Source: Cryptomeria japonica
Taxonomy: Eukaryota; Streptophyta; Pinopsida; Cupressales; Cupressaceae
DNA length: 64,000 bases
Reading direction: 5' to 3'
Assembly (NCBI RefSeq): GCF_030272615.1
Contig: NC_081412.1
Location: forward strand, 23,466,432-23,530,431
Of the stretch, positions 23,042 through 35,747 are shown piece after piece; the stretch's first letter is position 1; each line of letters opens with the position of its first letter. The notes beneath the pieces are model-generated. The model was not told where the DNA came from and did not search any database. It was given only the letters and a program-made list of their open reading frames with translations. The translations under genes and the position numbers were made by a program.

Positions 23042-24753
23042 TGTTGGCATTGTGTTGTCATTGATGTCAACCGATCTGGAAGGACAACCAGTATGGGAGT
23101 ATTGTTGATATCCAGTCATTAATATCAACTAGTGTTGCAGGTCACTGGTAAGGAAGAGAATGTCATTAAGAGGAATGACCACTGGAGTCACCAGTACACA
23201 AGTTAGTGTCTGACTTGTGTAGATGAAATGGATAGGTTACCGGTACAGTTTATCACCAGTAAGGAAAGAGTGTCAACTGGTAAGAGTTGTGTTGACAATG
23301 AGTAGTTGCCAACCGGCAAACATATGACCAATGTACAGGAAAGATGAGCAAGATGTTGGCGGTTGTTTGTGATGAAGAGGCAAAATGTTATCTAAATCAT
23401 ATCAACACTAGAGGAGAAGGATGTATAGGTCACAGGTATGTTGTGTGGATGCAGAACAATAGGACTCCCACTAGATAAAGATGCAATCACCATGTGAAGA
23501 GATGACTGATAGTGAATGTGCCCACATCGGATCACATGTGTCTGTTTGAAGATATGTTGCACAAATAGGGAAGCCACATGAGTGCATTGTAGGATGCAGA
23601 TGACAAGGATTCACTACCACCAGTAAGTGGAGCTTATCTCCTATTATGCAAAGTGTGCATCATAGTTCTGTGAGATAAGATATAAGAGTTAAAGACAGGT
23701 GTTTGAAGGCTCATGCCGAATCTACTAGTGAATCACAAAGATGCCTCAAGAGCATGAAATTAGGGATATGCACTGGACTGATAGAGAAGGCATGATGAGT
23801 TTTCAGGATAAATGAAGAGTGATGGGTTTGTCACTTTGACAAACCAGTTGAGATATGGTCTGGGCTGATGAAGAAGAAGGCAAGGCTGAGCAATTGCAAA
23901 TAGAGGACAATGGCCGGATTGAAGATGGAGTCAGTTGAAGGTTGATGACATGGTGTCATCAAGGTGTTTACCGATATGTATGTCCACCGGTAATATGGAC
24001 AAGGTGCAGATGTAGAAGACTCCCATCTGATGAAGATATGCATAAGGTAGGTTAGCAAGGGTGGTGATCGGTCGAGTGCTATATTGGAAGAGAAGAAAGA
24101 TGCAAGGATAATGACAAACCAGTTAGGGGTTTAACCGACATGGATAGTAACCTGGTAGAGGAACTCAGTAATGGAGTTGGTTAGTATTCCAATCCATACC
24201 GACATAGATATTCAAGTAAAGGTGGGAGATGACACAATTGTCACATGGAGATGAAGTGGCATGCATACACAAGTCAGTGTGTTGAGTCGTTGAAGTGTCA
24301 GGCGGTGAGGTAGCAGGCCACAGGTCGACATTTATGTTGACTGTGAGATTCATGGGATGCACAACAGAGTTTTATGACTCGAGGTCAATGGACAACAATG
24401 ATCCAACACATACTGGTTGAGCAGATCAAGGCAAGTGAAGGAAATCACAAAGCCATTCTTGGTGATTGACCAAGAAATCCGCTAACAAGTTAAGAGCGGG
24501 ATGCTAAAAATAGAAGGCATGTTCTAGAAGGTACGAAAATGGCGAGGTTGATTGATGAATTATAGTTCATCAATCCAGGTGATCATATCGAATGAGATCT
24601 AATAGGATTTGGTTTTCCTCGAGGTCGATAAAGAAACCCTAACCACCCAAAATTTGAACTGGCTTTTTGCAGGAAAACCAGTTTATAAATATGCAAGCCA
24701 AAATCAATGAAGGTAGTTACTAGATGAGAGAGTATTGTTGTTGAAGGAGTGAA
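23042..24753 (+). repeat. Partial Copia-type LTR (plus strand)
   Basis: It starts TGTTGGCATTGTGTTGTCAT and continues CATTGATGTCAACCG, matching the first bases of the LTR at 2936. It carries many ACCGGTAA-like motifs and a TATA-like tttataaatatg at 24682-24693. It stops abruptly where the minus-strand Copia LTR begins, so the downstream part (R-U5) is missing. No coding region is recognised, and short open frames here are not convincing. Confidence 0.5.
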
Positions 24754-26175
24754 CAATGGTATGATGAAATAATAAATATCTGGTAGATTAGTGAGAGGGG
24801 GGGTGAATCAATAAATAGAAAAACTGATACAAACTTTCCCAATCTCAATTTCAATCACACAGAGTAAACTTATCAATGAAATACTATTGTCAAGATAAAA
24901 AAACTCACAAGATAAACCGGTTGACTGTTACAACAACTTAACAATTAACAACATCAAACTTATAAACATCCAAATGCTTTATCATATGTCAAGAGACTTC
25001 ATTTCTCAATGCTTCAAGTTGTCATGACTTATCAGAATAGTTAAGTAGTTAATCAAATCAACCATAAGATCATAACCACAAAAATATTCACCACATGACA
25101 CAATATTTTTGATGTGGAAACCTAAATGGGAAAAACCACAGTGAGATGAGACTCACAAGATAACTATCTGAACTCTTCTGAAGTTCACTTTGTTAGGAGC
25201 CAAGCCTATTAAAGCTTTACAAAAGTCCCATTAAAAACTGATCATGTTAAGAATCACTCGGTTAAGGGATTGACTACAAATGCTTTGTTAGAAGCAATAC
25301 CCTGTTAGGAGTACCCTTGGTAGAGGATTTAAAAATCCAAGCTAATGGATCACCTTGTTAGAGGATTTGAAAAGTAACCAAGCTTGTTAGAGCTTACCCA
25401 GTTAGGGGATTTCAGTTATGCTATAATTGTTAGAAAACAACAGGGGTTTGCTTGATCTGTCTGAATAACACTGCACTTGCTTGATTAGATCCTTTTTAAG
25501 CTTCCATCTGCCTTCACTCAAACTGCATACACATCATCTGGTTCGGCAACCACACACTCAACTAATCTCTACCAACACCTTCAATAAAACAACTTCATCG
25601 ACCTTATAAGCAAATCAATTAGGTCGACAACACAACAAAAACCTAATTCTCATCAAGATTACAAACAAATTAAGTTCAAGTATGACCATTGAATTACATA
25701 GCAATTTCTTGCACATTAATCAAGAAATCCTTGACCGCTCTTTGATCACCTCTTCGATCTTTGTAACTCATCACACACTTTGCATTAGATGCAATACACT
25801 TTGCTCATTCCCTAGACAAAAGTTTACAACAACGTGCCAAAAACATCTTGAAATTGTTTTCATACAATGACCATACGTGTCACCATCATTACCGCTTGTC
25901 ATTAGATCATAAACAAACATAACCAATTCAACAACCTTAATCAGTTAGGGTTTAACAAAAATAACTGGTAGGGTTTACCAGTTATATCAAATAGATAGGG
26001 TTTAACCTTTTATCGGTTAGCGGTTCAACTCACAAACTTACATACCAGTTTACAATTTCCTTCACAAAGCTCATCCTACCGGTTACAAGACAATATCAAC
26101 AATATCATTACCGGTTAATTGACACCGATGACAACATAACATATCATTAATGCAATCTTCATGAAAATGCCAACA
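24754..26175 (-). repeat. Copia 3' LTR
   Basis: The minus strand begins TGTTGGCATTTTCATG directly after the PPT AAAGGGGGAGATTG. It aligns end to end with 30658-32094 with many substitutions. It contains the conserved block near 25105-25150 and the G-run with GGTGAATCAA near 24800. Confidence 0.88.
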
Positions 26176-26460
26176 ATCTCCCCCTTTGGCATTGATGGCA
26201 ATACAAAAATCAACACTATTGATTGTTGCTTTGATTGTGAATAGGAATCTTGGTTTACATTACCAAGTATTCATCATGCACTCCAAGTCTTCAGCTTGTC
26301 ATTGGTTCTCCTCCTCATAATCACATAATTCTTCTCCTCCTTTGACAACAATGCGAAATTGAAAGTAAAACATGTAATGTCAAATTATACTGTACAACAA
26401 CAATAATCTAAAACTTAATGCTCCCCCTGTGGAATAACTTCCACTACTACACCAATACTT

Positions 26461-27256
26461 CTGTAAAATTTTGCAAGTGGTTCAACTAACCTCGTGAAGG
26501 GGTACAACCCCTAGTTGACTTCTAAGATACTCAAATGTAGTCTTAGGTAGATGTTTAGTAAAAAAATCTGCAAGCTACTCCTTGGTAGAAACATGCTCTA
26601 AGCTAACATCTTTGCTCTGCACTTTCTCCCTCAAGAAGATACTTCAATTCAATGTGCTTGGTTTATGCGTGCAAAACAGGGTTCTTGGAAATATTTATGG
26701 CACTTGTATTATCATATAAAATCTTTATAGGTTCTGAAATCTTCATCTTAAAACATTCCAAAATGTGCCTCATCCAAATAGCTTGTGTGTAATTCATGTA
26801 AGCTACAACATACTTAGCTTCAACAATAGATTGTGAAGTACAACTATGCTTCTTACTACTCCATGAAACAAGCCTTCCTCCAAGAAAAAATGCTCCATCG
26901 ATTGTGCTTTTACGGTCATCAACATTTTGTGCCCAATCAACATCTGTGTACACCTTCAAATCAAAGTTTCCTCCATATGGATACCATAATCCATAGTCAA
27001 TAGTACCTTTCAGGTATCTAAAAATTCTCTTGGTTGCCATCAAATGTGTTTCCTTAGGATTCTTCTGGAATCTAGCAACTATGCCAACCACATGAGCTAT
27101 ATTCGGTCTATTGTGAACAACATAGTGCAATTTGTCAATCATTGACCTATATTCCTTCTCATCAACAGACTTAGATTCATCTTCCTTAGACAACTTACAA
27201 CCTGTAACCATTGGTGTTCCAACTGGTTTACAATCACTCATGCCAAATGTCTTCAA
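26461..27256 (-). pseudogene. Copia RNase H
   Basis: The minus-strand frame from 27256 gives FGMSDCKPVGTPMVTG, YRSMIDKLHYVVHNRPNI, RIFRYLKGTIDYGLWYP, TDVDWAQNVDDRKST and SQSIVEAKYVVAYMN, then DNTSAINISKNPVLHA. This is the RT thumb and RNase H of Copia. After 26663 the frame is lost but the tail (HVSTKEQLADFFTKHL-like) continues to near 26500. It is separated from RT by an in-frame stop at about 27277. Confidence 0.88.
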
Positions 27257-27277
27257 GACCTCTTTTACATACTTAGA

Positions 27278-28327
27278 CTATGTAATGAAAATACCATTCT
27301 TCATTTGTTGTATTTGCAAGCATATGGAATTTTTTATTTCCCCAACTAAAGACATTTCAAACTCATTTTTCATTTCATCTGCAAAATTGTTGCTCATGAC
27401 ATCATTACCTCCAAATATGATATCATCAACAAATACTTCGCTAACCAGTATTTTATCTCCTTCAGACTTTAGATATATGTTACTACCATTACTAGTTCTC
27501 AGAAAGCCTATCTTCATCAGATGTGTATGAAGCCTTTCATACGATGCTCTGGGTGCCTTCTTTAATCTATATAAAGCCTTATGCAATCTGCATACCATGT
27601 CTTTCTCATCAGTCAAAGCATAACCATTTGGCTGCTCAATGTATACTTCTTCTTCCAATATCCCATTAAAAAATGCAGACTTAACATCCATCTGGTATAC
27701 CTTGAATTTCTTATGGGGTACAAATGCAAGTAGAGTTCTGACACCTTTCAGTCTTGCTACTGGTGCAAAATTTTCGCCATAATCTTCCCCTTCCTCTTGT
27801 GCATAACCCTTGCAGACCAACCTAGCCTTGTTGTGAACTACAATACCATCTTCATTCAACTTGTTCCTGAATACCCATTTAGTACCTATTACATTTTTAT
27901 TTACTGGTCGGGGTAGTAGGGTCCAAGTGTTGTTCTTCTCAATTTGATCCAATTCCTCCTCCATAGCTTTAACCCAATGATCAATACCAAATACTTCCTT
28001 TGCAGTTCTTGGTTCAATGGTGGAGATCATGCAAGAGTTTTCTCTTATTCTTCTTCTAGTTGGTACTCCAACATCCTTATCCCCAATAATCTGTTCAGGA
28101 TTGTGATTCAATCTCACATATCTTGGAATGACATGATCATTATCTTCAGGTTTAGTTTCAACATTATCATCATCTTCTGAATTTATATGTTCCGGTTGAA
28201 CAAGTGCATCAGAATTTGCTTTGTCGGTTTCAAATTTCATAGTTTCTGGTTCCAAAAGCAAAATGCAAGGATCTTTATCCTTCTTCTCCAAACTAGTTTC
28301 CTTTGAAACTTCAGGATATTCATCCAC
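27278..28327 (-). pseudogene. Copia reverse transcriptase
   Basis: About 350 codons are open. After an acidic leader come WVKAMEEELDQIEKNNTW, VIGTKWVFRNKLNEDG, KARLVCKGYAQEEGEDY, FAPVARLKGVRTLLAF, YQMDVKSAFFNGILEEEVY, QPNGYAL, LYRLKKAPRASYERL and the catalytic FVDDIIFGG. The usual YVDD reads FVDD. The frame ends with ITxSKYV, where a TAG replaces the Gln codon kept in the copy at 1685-2299. Otherwise the RT core looks complete. Confidence 0.92.
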
Positions 28328-29056
28328 TCGAACATGAACACTCTCAATAATTCTCTGTGTCCGGTTGTTAAAACACTTGTAGGCCTTACTCTTGGTGGAA
28401 TAGCCAAGAAATATACCTTCATCACTCTTAGCCTCAAATTTTCTAATATAATCACCTCTCTTAATAAAACATTTGCTTCCAAATATCTTAAAATAACTAA
28501 CATTAGGTGATCTTCTATACTAGTATTCATAAGGAGTCTTGTCCTTACCTCTTTTCACGAGAACTCGGTTCATAGTGTGGACAGTTCTGTTGACAGTTTC
28601 TCCCCAAAAGGTTTTTGCTACTTTTCCTTGTATCAACATTGTCCTAGTAGCTTCAACCAATGACTGATTGTTCCTCTCTGTGATACCATTCTATTGTGGT
28701 GTCCTTGGTACATAAAGCTGCCATTTGATACCGTTCTCTTCAAATAGCTAGTGAATTACTCAGAAGTAAATTCACCGCCCCGATCTGTCCTCAGACACTT
28801 TATATTCTTACCACTCTCTTTCTCAGCTAAGGCCCTGAATGCCTTGAACTTACTGAGAAGCTTCAGTCTTATCCTTCAAGAATGTGACCCACATCATCCT
28901 TGAGCAATCATTAGTGAAGATCATAAAATATCTGTCACCTTGAATACTTTTTTTTCTTATTGGTCCACAAAGATCTGTATGAACCCAATCTAACAAATGC
29001 TCCACTGAAAAGGATTTTCTCTTGAAAGTTGAAGAAATTATCTTTCCTAACTAACA
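28328..29056 (-). pseudogene. Copia integrase core, frameshifted
   Basis: The minus strand between the GAG-pre-integrase segment and RT encodes pieces of the DDE integrase in changing frames: HLLDWVHTDLCGPI near 28990, FMIFTNDCSRMMWVTFLKD near 28900 and a late segment RPTSVLTTGHRELLRVF near 28340. Stops and shifts are frequent, and it is clearly inactive. Confidence 0.72.
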
Positions 29057-30013
29057 TTATTTGCATAGAGCATTAACCGGTTTGTCCAACTGAGGCAAAC
29101 CTCTCACTGTCTTGGACTTACTCACTTTAACAATGTTATCAAAGTTTATATGACAAAATCTCCTATGCCAAAGCCAACTATCATCTATTTTTGCAATTAA
29201 ATAGTTTTTTACTTTAGGATTAAGGTGAAATAGGTTACCTTTAGTTTGCTTCCCAGTTTCAATCAATTCACCTTTGTTGTCAAAGATTTTGCACATACCT
29301 TTTTTAAACTCATGTGGGTATCCTCTGTCATTAAGTTGTGCCACACTCAAAAGATTATGCTTTAGACCTTCAACCCAGTAGACATCATCTGCACTATTCT
29401 TCCAATTAAGAGTGATAAATCCCTTACCTTTAACCATGTAGGGTGAGTCATTGCCAAATCTTACAACTCTGCCATCAAATTCTTTCAAGGAAAAAAATTT
29501 GCTCCGAGCACCGATCATATGATGTGAACAACCATTATCAATTATCCAATCATCTGAGTTATCCATCTTGGACACTAATGCCTTATGGTCTGATATCTCT
29601 TCCTTGATAGCTACAAACACAATATCTTCACTAGCATCACCATCAAATTTTTCATCAGTGATACCACTATCAACAACAATAAGACAATCTCTCTTGCCTT
29701 TACCCTTATACTTCTTGAATTTTTCTCTCTTGTGTTCATTTTCACCATTGGGATAGTTAGCAACTATGTGGCCAATCTTGTTGCATGCAAAGAAATTTAA
29801 AGGTAATTTACCTCTATATTTGTCAGTGCCTCTAGGCAAGTGCTTTGTCAATAATGCTTCAAGCTCCACTAAACTATCTTCATAATCAACATCTCTGCTA
29901 GATCTGGATTCATAACCATGACTAGTATCTCTACTTTTTCTCACAGATGGGTTAGAGACAGAAGCTCTAAATGCAGGCCCAGATTTTTGTACACTACCAT
30001 CATAACTGTTCAA
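29057..30013 (-). pseudogene. Copia gag knuckle, protease and pre-integrase zinc region
   Basis: Minus-strand reading: FACNKIGHIVANYP (a decayed CCHC knuckle, first and last Cys lost), then WIIDNGCSHHMIGARSKFF, where the Copia protease usually reads D-S-G-[AC]-SHHMTG. The active-site Ser is Asn here. LKHNLLSVAQLNDRGY and LWHRRFCHINFDNI follow, matching the H-x(n)-H region before integrase. About 318 codons are open, so only point changes disable it. Confidence 0.85.
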
Positions 30014-30182
30014 TTCAAAAGCAATAAGTTTGCCAATGATGGAGTCAAGAGTTACCTTTGTTTTGTCTATGGACTTCAGCTCCTAAATAGCAGCAACTTG
30101 GATAGCGTAGACCGATAGCAGGGTTCTTAGTACCTTACTGATCACTATGGCATCTTCCACTTTCCCTCCTGCACTCTTATTT

Positions 30183-30596
30183 TCACCGACTATCTCTTTT
30201 ATCCTGACCATGCTGCTGGATATTCTCACCTTCAACCATCTGCATGTCATCAAACTTTCCTCTTAAACTCTCCTCTTTAGCAATCTTAACATGTTCATCA
30301 CCGCTATAAATCTCTTCAAGTTTTTGCCATACCTCATGTGCAGTCTCTAGACCATGAACATCTACATATTCAACATTAGATAGGGAACTTATAATAGCCT
30401 CTAATGCTTGATGATTTTCTTGTTGTTCTTTCTTCTGATCATCAATCAAAATCCTAGTGGTTGCAACATATTTAGTATTGACATGTTCCCAATACTGACT
30501 TCCTAGACTCTTGATGTAAATTTTTATTTTGTCGCTACATATACTATAGTTCTCTCTTTTAAACTTCGGACCTTCCTTCTTCATCATGATCTGCAA
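30183..30596 (-). pseudogene. Copia gag N-terminal part
   Basis: It starts MQIMMKKEGPKFKRENYSIC and contains SLGSQYWEHV, ALEAIISSLSNVEYVDVHG, AHEVWQKLEEIYSGDEHVK and FDDMQMVEGENIQQHGQ. This is the UBN2-type gag of Copia elements. After 30183 the frame shifts and gag continues toward 30013 (SKVLRTLLSVYAI). The PBS is about 50 bases upstream of the ATG. Confidence 0.85.
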
Positions 30597-30643
30597 GATC
30601 TTTACTTCAAGTTGTTAGGATTAGATCTTAGAGGACCTGAGAA

Positions 30644-30655
30644 GCTCTCATACCA
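30644..30655 (-). promoter_or_regulatory. Copia primer binding site
   Basis: The minus strand reads TGGTATGAGAGC, one base off the tRNA-iMet complement TGGTATCAGAGC. It lies two bases from the 5' LTR end. Confidence 0.82.
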
Positions 30656-30657
30656 AT

Positions 30658-32094
30658 TGATGGTATGATGAAAGAATAAGTATCCTGTAGATTATTGAGA
30701 GGGGGGGGGGTGAATCCGTAAATAGAAAAACTGATACAAAGTTTCCCAATCTCAATTTCAATCACACAAAGTAAACTTATTAATGAAATACCACTGTCAA
30801 GATAAAAACTCATAAGATAAACCGGTTGACTGTTATAACAACTTAACAATAAACAACATCAAACTTATAAAACATCCAAATGCTTTATCATATGTCAACA
30901 AACTTCATTTATCAATGCTTCCGGTTATCATGACTTATCAGAATAGCTAAGTAGTTAATCAAATCAACCATAAGATCATAACCATAAAAACATTTACCAC
31001 ATGACACAAATATTTTTGACGTGGAAACCCAAATAGGAAAAACCACTGTGAGATGAGACTCACAAGATAACTATCTGAACTCTTTTGAAGTTTGTCCTGT
31101 TAGGAGCCAAGCCTGTCAAAGCATTACAAAAGTCCTGTTAAGAACCGATCCTGTTAAGAATCACCTATTTAAGGGATTGACTACAAATGCCTTGTTAGAA
31201 GCAATACCCTGTTAGGAGTAACCTCGGTAGAGGATTTGAAATCCAAGCTAATAGATCACCTTGTTAGAGGATTTGAAAAGTAACCAAGTTTGTTAGAGCT
31301 TACTCGGTTAAGGGATTTTAGTTTTGTTGTAATTGTTAGAAAACAATAGTGGTTTGCTTGATCTTTCCGAATAGCACTACACTTGCTTGATTAGATCCTT
31401 TTTAAGCTTCCATCTGCCTTTACTCAAATTGCAGACACATCATCTGATTCGGCAACCACACACTCAACTGATCTTTGCCAACACCTTCAACAAAAACAAC
31501 TTCATCGACCTTAAAATCAAATCAATTAGGTCGACAACACAATAAAAACCTAATTCTCATCGAGGTTACAAACAAATTCGGTTCAACTATGACCATTGGA
31601 TTACATAGAAATCTCTTACACATTAATCAAGAAAGCCTTGACTACTCTTTGATCACCTCTTTGATCTCTGTAACTCATCACGCGCTTTGTATTAGATGCA
31701 ATACACTTTGCTCATTCCCTAGACAAAAGTTTACGACAATGCGCCAAAAAAAAAATCTTGAAATTGTTTTCATACAATGACCATACGTGTCACCATCATT
31801 ACCGCTCATCATTAGATCATAAACCAGCATAACCAATTCAACAACCTTAATCGGTTAGTGTTTAACAAAAACAATAGGTAGGGTTTACCGGTTATATTGA
31901 ATAGATAGGGTTTAACCTTTTACTAGTTATCGGTTCAACTCACAAACTTACATACCGGTTTACAATTTCCTTCACAAATCTCATCCTACCAGTTACAAGA
32001 CAATATAAACAATAACAACAATATCATTACTGGTTAATTGACATCGATGACAACATAACATATCATTAATGTAATCTTCATGCAAATGCTAACA
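30658..32094 (-). repeat. Copia 5' LTR
   Basis: The minus strand begins TGTTAGCATTTGCATG and ends CATACCATCA. It is homologous along its length to 24754-26175 and 2936-4360. A run of ten G residues near 30703 and the conserved block at 31020-31060 are present. Confidence 0.88.
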
Positions 32095-32700
32095 TGTCAC
32101 CTTGCCGAACTCCTTGAGTGGCTTGAAAAAAGCTAGAAGTATTACCATTAATAATAACTAGGAAATGTGCACCATAGAGATAATTTTTGATCCATTTGCA
32201 CCACTTATCCGAAAAGCCAAACTTTATAAGCACTCTCAAAAGAAAAGACCAACATACTTTATCATATGCTTTCAACATGTCTAATTTAAGTATGAAAGCA
32301 GGAGACTATGAAGAGTTAATTGAGTGCAAAGCTTCATGGGCCACAAGCGCACCTTTCGATGTTTCCCTACCAGGAACAAAACCTCCTTGTTGAGGAGATA
32401 TTACTTTAGGAATCAAGGATTTCAACCGGAGATAAATAGCTTTTGTGAAGATCTTGTAAACTGTATTACACAAGGAGATGGGCCTAAAGTTTGCAAAAGA
32501 TCGAGGGTTGTTGGATTTGGGGATAAGAGCAAGATGGATTAAATTAAAGTTCTTGAGAATGAAAGCTTTTTGTCTTGACTCCTCCAAAGCCATTAAATGA
32601 TCAAAATTTAAAACATCCCAACACTTTTGAAAAAATAACATGGTAAAACCATTAGGACCTAGATACTTGTTAGGAGCCATCAAAACTACCACCTCTTAGA
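32095..32700 (-). pseudogene. LINE (L1-type) reverse transcriptase, truncated
   Basis: Minus-strand segments read LIPKSNNPRSFANFRPISLCN, VYKIFTKAIYLRLK and PQQGGFVPGRETSKGALVAHE, followed by KAYDKVCWSFLLRVLIKFGFS, WCKWIKNYL and ATQGVRQGD. These are RT motifs 1 to 4 of plant L1 LINEs. The copy ends exactly at the Copia LTR boundary (32094/32095), before the catalytic YADD box. F/Y-DM-KAYD appears as MLKAYD. Several stops are present. Confidence 0.88.
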
Positions 32701-34050
32701 GTTTAGTAGGAGAGAAAGGTTGCATCAGATAATCAATATCACGCTGTGAAATTAGACAAGGGATGGAATCTAACAATACCTCAACACTGGACTCCTCAGG
32801 AACAAACAAAGGAGAGGGAGCAAGAAGATTTTTAAAGAAGAGTTCACCCTCCTCCATAATTTCTTGTTCATTAGTTAATTTTACACCCGAAAAGAGGCAT
32901 TGATAGAAAATATAGTAGATGCAACTTGCTTAATCTTTGCAGATGCCTGAAAGAATCTAGTATTTTAATCCCCATATTTTAGCCATAGCTCCCTTGATTT
33001 TTGTCTTCAATACTCCTCCTCTGTAGAGCACAATTCTTCCCAGTAACTTTGTAAATGCTTTTGCCTTGAGAAGGTTTCAGGATTAATCCCATTAGAAAAG
33101 ATAAGTTCATTGATGCCCTTTAATTCCTTCTCTACATATGATTTCTTTGCAAAGATGTTTTTGAATACTTCCCTATTCTAGACTTTGATATTTGCTTTTA
33201 CAAACTGTATTTTCATATAGAGTTGAAACATTTTGTTCCCCCTACAGAAGGGGGCACTTACCCACCATTGTCAAAGCAAAGCATGAAAGTGTGGGTGCCG
33301 AAACCACATTCTTTCAAATTTAAAAGAAGGTTTATGATGAGAAACTTCATGTTTATCCAAGCATAATGAGATAGGAAAATGGTCAGATCCAAAGAAAGAT
33401 TAAATATTAGAGCTAAAAGTATATTTTTGAAGGATCCATTCATATGAAGTGAAAAACCTGTCCAATTTGCTTGCAATTTGAAGGGAAGTTCTCTGGTTTG
33501 TCCATGTAAATTGACCATTAGAAGGTAAAATGTCAGAAAGGGCGTTATCAGACACAAAAGATCTAAAATCATCAATCACCTTAGAAGCAGTAGGGTTGCC
33601 CCCTTGTTTCTCATCCCGAGACAAAATGACATTAAAATCACCTCCTAAGATGATTTTTTGAACTCCCTGCTGATGGATCTGACAGGATAACTATTCCAAA
33701 GAACATGTTTCTCATGAGGAGCTGTTAGACCATAAATATTAAAGAGGAGAAAGGATAAATTAAAATTTTCAATAAGAATAAGATGCCAATTTGTCCCTTG
33801 GTTCAAGGTTTTTGCTTTGATTGTCTTGGGATTCCACAAGGTCAGAATACCATTGGAAGCCCCTATTGCAAGAACATGTATGGAATCCCATAAAGTTCAT
33901 TATTTAAAAATCTTTTGAGAGGCTTCATCAGAAAGCTTTGTTTCTTGTAATAAAATGATGCCTGTTTGGGAGGAATCCAGTTGTTGCTTGATCCACTCCC
34001 TCTTGTTAGAGACATTCAAACCTCTAACATTCCAAGATATGATCCTCATT
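32701..34050 (-). pseudogene. LINE endonuclease and linker
   Basis: On the minus strand RIISWNVRGLNVSNKREW and IILLQETKLSDEAS (about 33930-34050) match the N-terminus of the APE-type endonuclease. FNVILSRDEKQGG and DDFRSFVSDNALSDI, then FTWTNQRTS and KLDRFFTSYEW (33400-33640) cover the core, and SDHFPISLCL the catalytic SDH. Frame breaks separate the pieces. The catalytic residue stretch QETK is intact. Confidence 0.85.
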
Positions 34051-35745
34051 GCACTTGAGAAGAACAACATGTTCTTCTTGGTCTTGAATGGGGCGAAAAC
34101 TTGTCTACAATTGTAGACTGGATACCAGCTGCGATCTCTTCTTGGATTTTAAGAATCTTGGGCTTCCAACCTCTTTTTTTAGGTGTTTTAGATAACAAAG
34201 GAGATGAAGAGACTGATTGAGAAAGAGAGAGATGTTGAGAAAAAACAAAGTCAAGTTGTGTGGGAGGTTGAAAGGGCTGATATGAATTATCTTCAGCCAC
34301 AAGCTGATCAACATGACTGGATTCCAAAAGGGGTGAAAAAGTGGATGGTGAAGTATTAAGAGTGAGAGGCATAGCATCAATAGAAGGGACATCCTGAATT
34401 TCTAGAAATTTCTCGAGAGAAATTTCATCAATCAAATTCGATGTGACAGAGATAAGGATATCATGTGCCATTAATTCAATATTTGGAGCATTCGATGAGG
34501 ATCCAACAGTGGGAAGATTGCGACCAACCACATGGAAAGGTTGGCAATTAAATATCAAGCTATGAACCAGGTTATCCTTTCCATTCTGTGAAAGAGAAAT
34601 TTCCTAGAATTGAAAATCTGAGGGTCCCATGGAAGTTAAACTTAGAAAAGAAGAAGTGAACTGGCTAAAGAGAGAGGAAACAAATATGTTCTTATACAAC
34701 CAATCAATCAGGATTGAAGAGCAGTGGATCTTAAAAGATACATTCTTGTATCTACCCACAAATTTTTGCAGAGAACATGAACCAGAGATAACAACCTGAT
34801 ATTGAGGAGAATTCTTCCAATTGGAGGGCTTTGTTCTTTTTTCTGTTGGAAGTAAAACGTCTTCCATACAACCCGAAAAGAATTGAGAAGGAATCAGAGA
34901 AAGAGGAGGATTTTCCTGAAACTAAACAACTTGGAAAGGTCTTGCAACATTGTCAACATTACCCAGAGGTATGAGACTCTCTGATAAGTCAGCTACACTT
35001 GTTGTAGAAGAAGGAGATACAATAGACTGATAAAAGGAGCATTTATAGAAATCGGTCACAAAATCCTTGCAAACCGTAACAACATCAATACCCGATCCTT
35101 GACACTGCGAATTAAAATGACCTAATTTATCTATACGGTCATCAATATCTCTGGTACCCTGTATGCAAATGTCTTGATTCCATTTCCCTATGGAGGAAGT
35201 CATTAAAATAGACTTGGGAAGTGGCTTTGTGAGGTTTAGCAATAGACATACCCTGACGGTTAAATGGGCAAGTTCATACGGGATAAGGTCATGCTTGATA
35301 AAAATACCCATTTGATTAGCCAAAATTTCCACAATATCTGGATCATGATACTCAAGCGAGAGCCTTGGGAAAGTAATCCAAAAAGGCATGAAAAGGGGAG
35401 GAACTGAATCCAAACTAAAATTTGGAACCCATGCCAAAGTGATAATAACAACACCCTTACAAAACCACCCCTTATATCTATGAACACAATTTCTATGTTC
35501 TTTGGAATAAAAAATGGCAATGAAAAAGAGAGATTGCTTATCCATCAAAAAAATATACTTCAAGCCCAGCTAATTCTGTTTAGCCCAAAATGAAAGTTTC
35601 ATAAAGGAAATAGTAGAATGAAGTTTACCAATGAGGGTTGTGGTGTGTAACAAATCTATTTGAAGTTGAATAAGGTGGTCCGACAAAACGATCTTATACA
35701 CACCCTCAGACTTGCCTTATTCTCCAGTATTAGCAACATCCGTGA
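34051..35745 (-). pseudogene. LINE ORF1 (DUF4283-like)
   Basis: 35563-34922 on the minus strand includes ITLAWVPNFSLDSVPPLFMP, FWITFPRLSLEYHDPDIVE and ILANQMGIFIKHDL, then LTVRVCLLLNLTKPLP. This fits the DUF4283 nucleic-acid-binding region of plant LINE ORF1. Toward 34558-34046 a low-complexity tail ends just before the endonuclease start. No complete zinc knuckle was seen. The 5' end of the LINE is near 35745, where an AT-rich repeat begins. Confidence 0.75.
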
Positions 35746-35747
35746 CC

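Larger units (their letters stand above)
24754..32094 (-). mobile_element. Sirevirus-like Copia element, minus strand
   Basis: Both LTRs (24754-26175, 30658-32094), the PBS (30644-30655) and a polypurine tract (26176-26190) are present. The interior carries gag, zinc knuckle, protease, integrase, RT and RNase H in the Copia order. PBS type, the CACCCCCC-CTCTCA LTR end and GGGGGAGATTG before the LTR point to the Sirevirus lineage. Total length is about 7.3 kb. It is inactivated by nonsense codons and frameshifts. It interrupts a LINE reverse transcriptase at 32095, but the other half of that LINE is not at the left boundary, and no matching 5-bp target duplication was seen. Confidence 0.9.

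Noticed and set aside
23392-24362. Short minus-strand frames in the partial LTR
   Set aside because: Each is under 80 codons, in mixed frames and inside LTR-like sequence.
35136-35563. Plus-strand or shadow frames within the LINE ORF1 region
   Set aside because: The minus-strand DUF4283-like reading explains the sequence; other frames show no motif.
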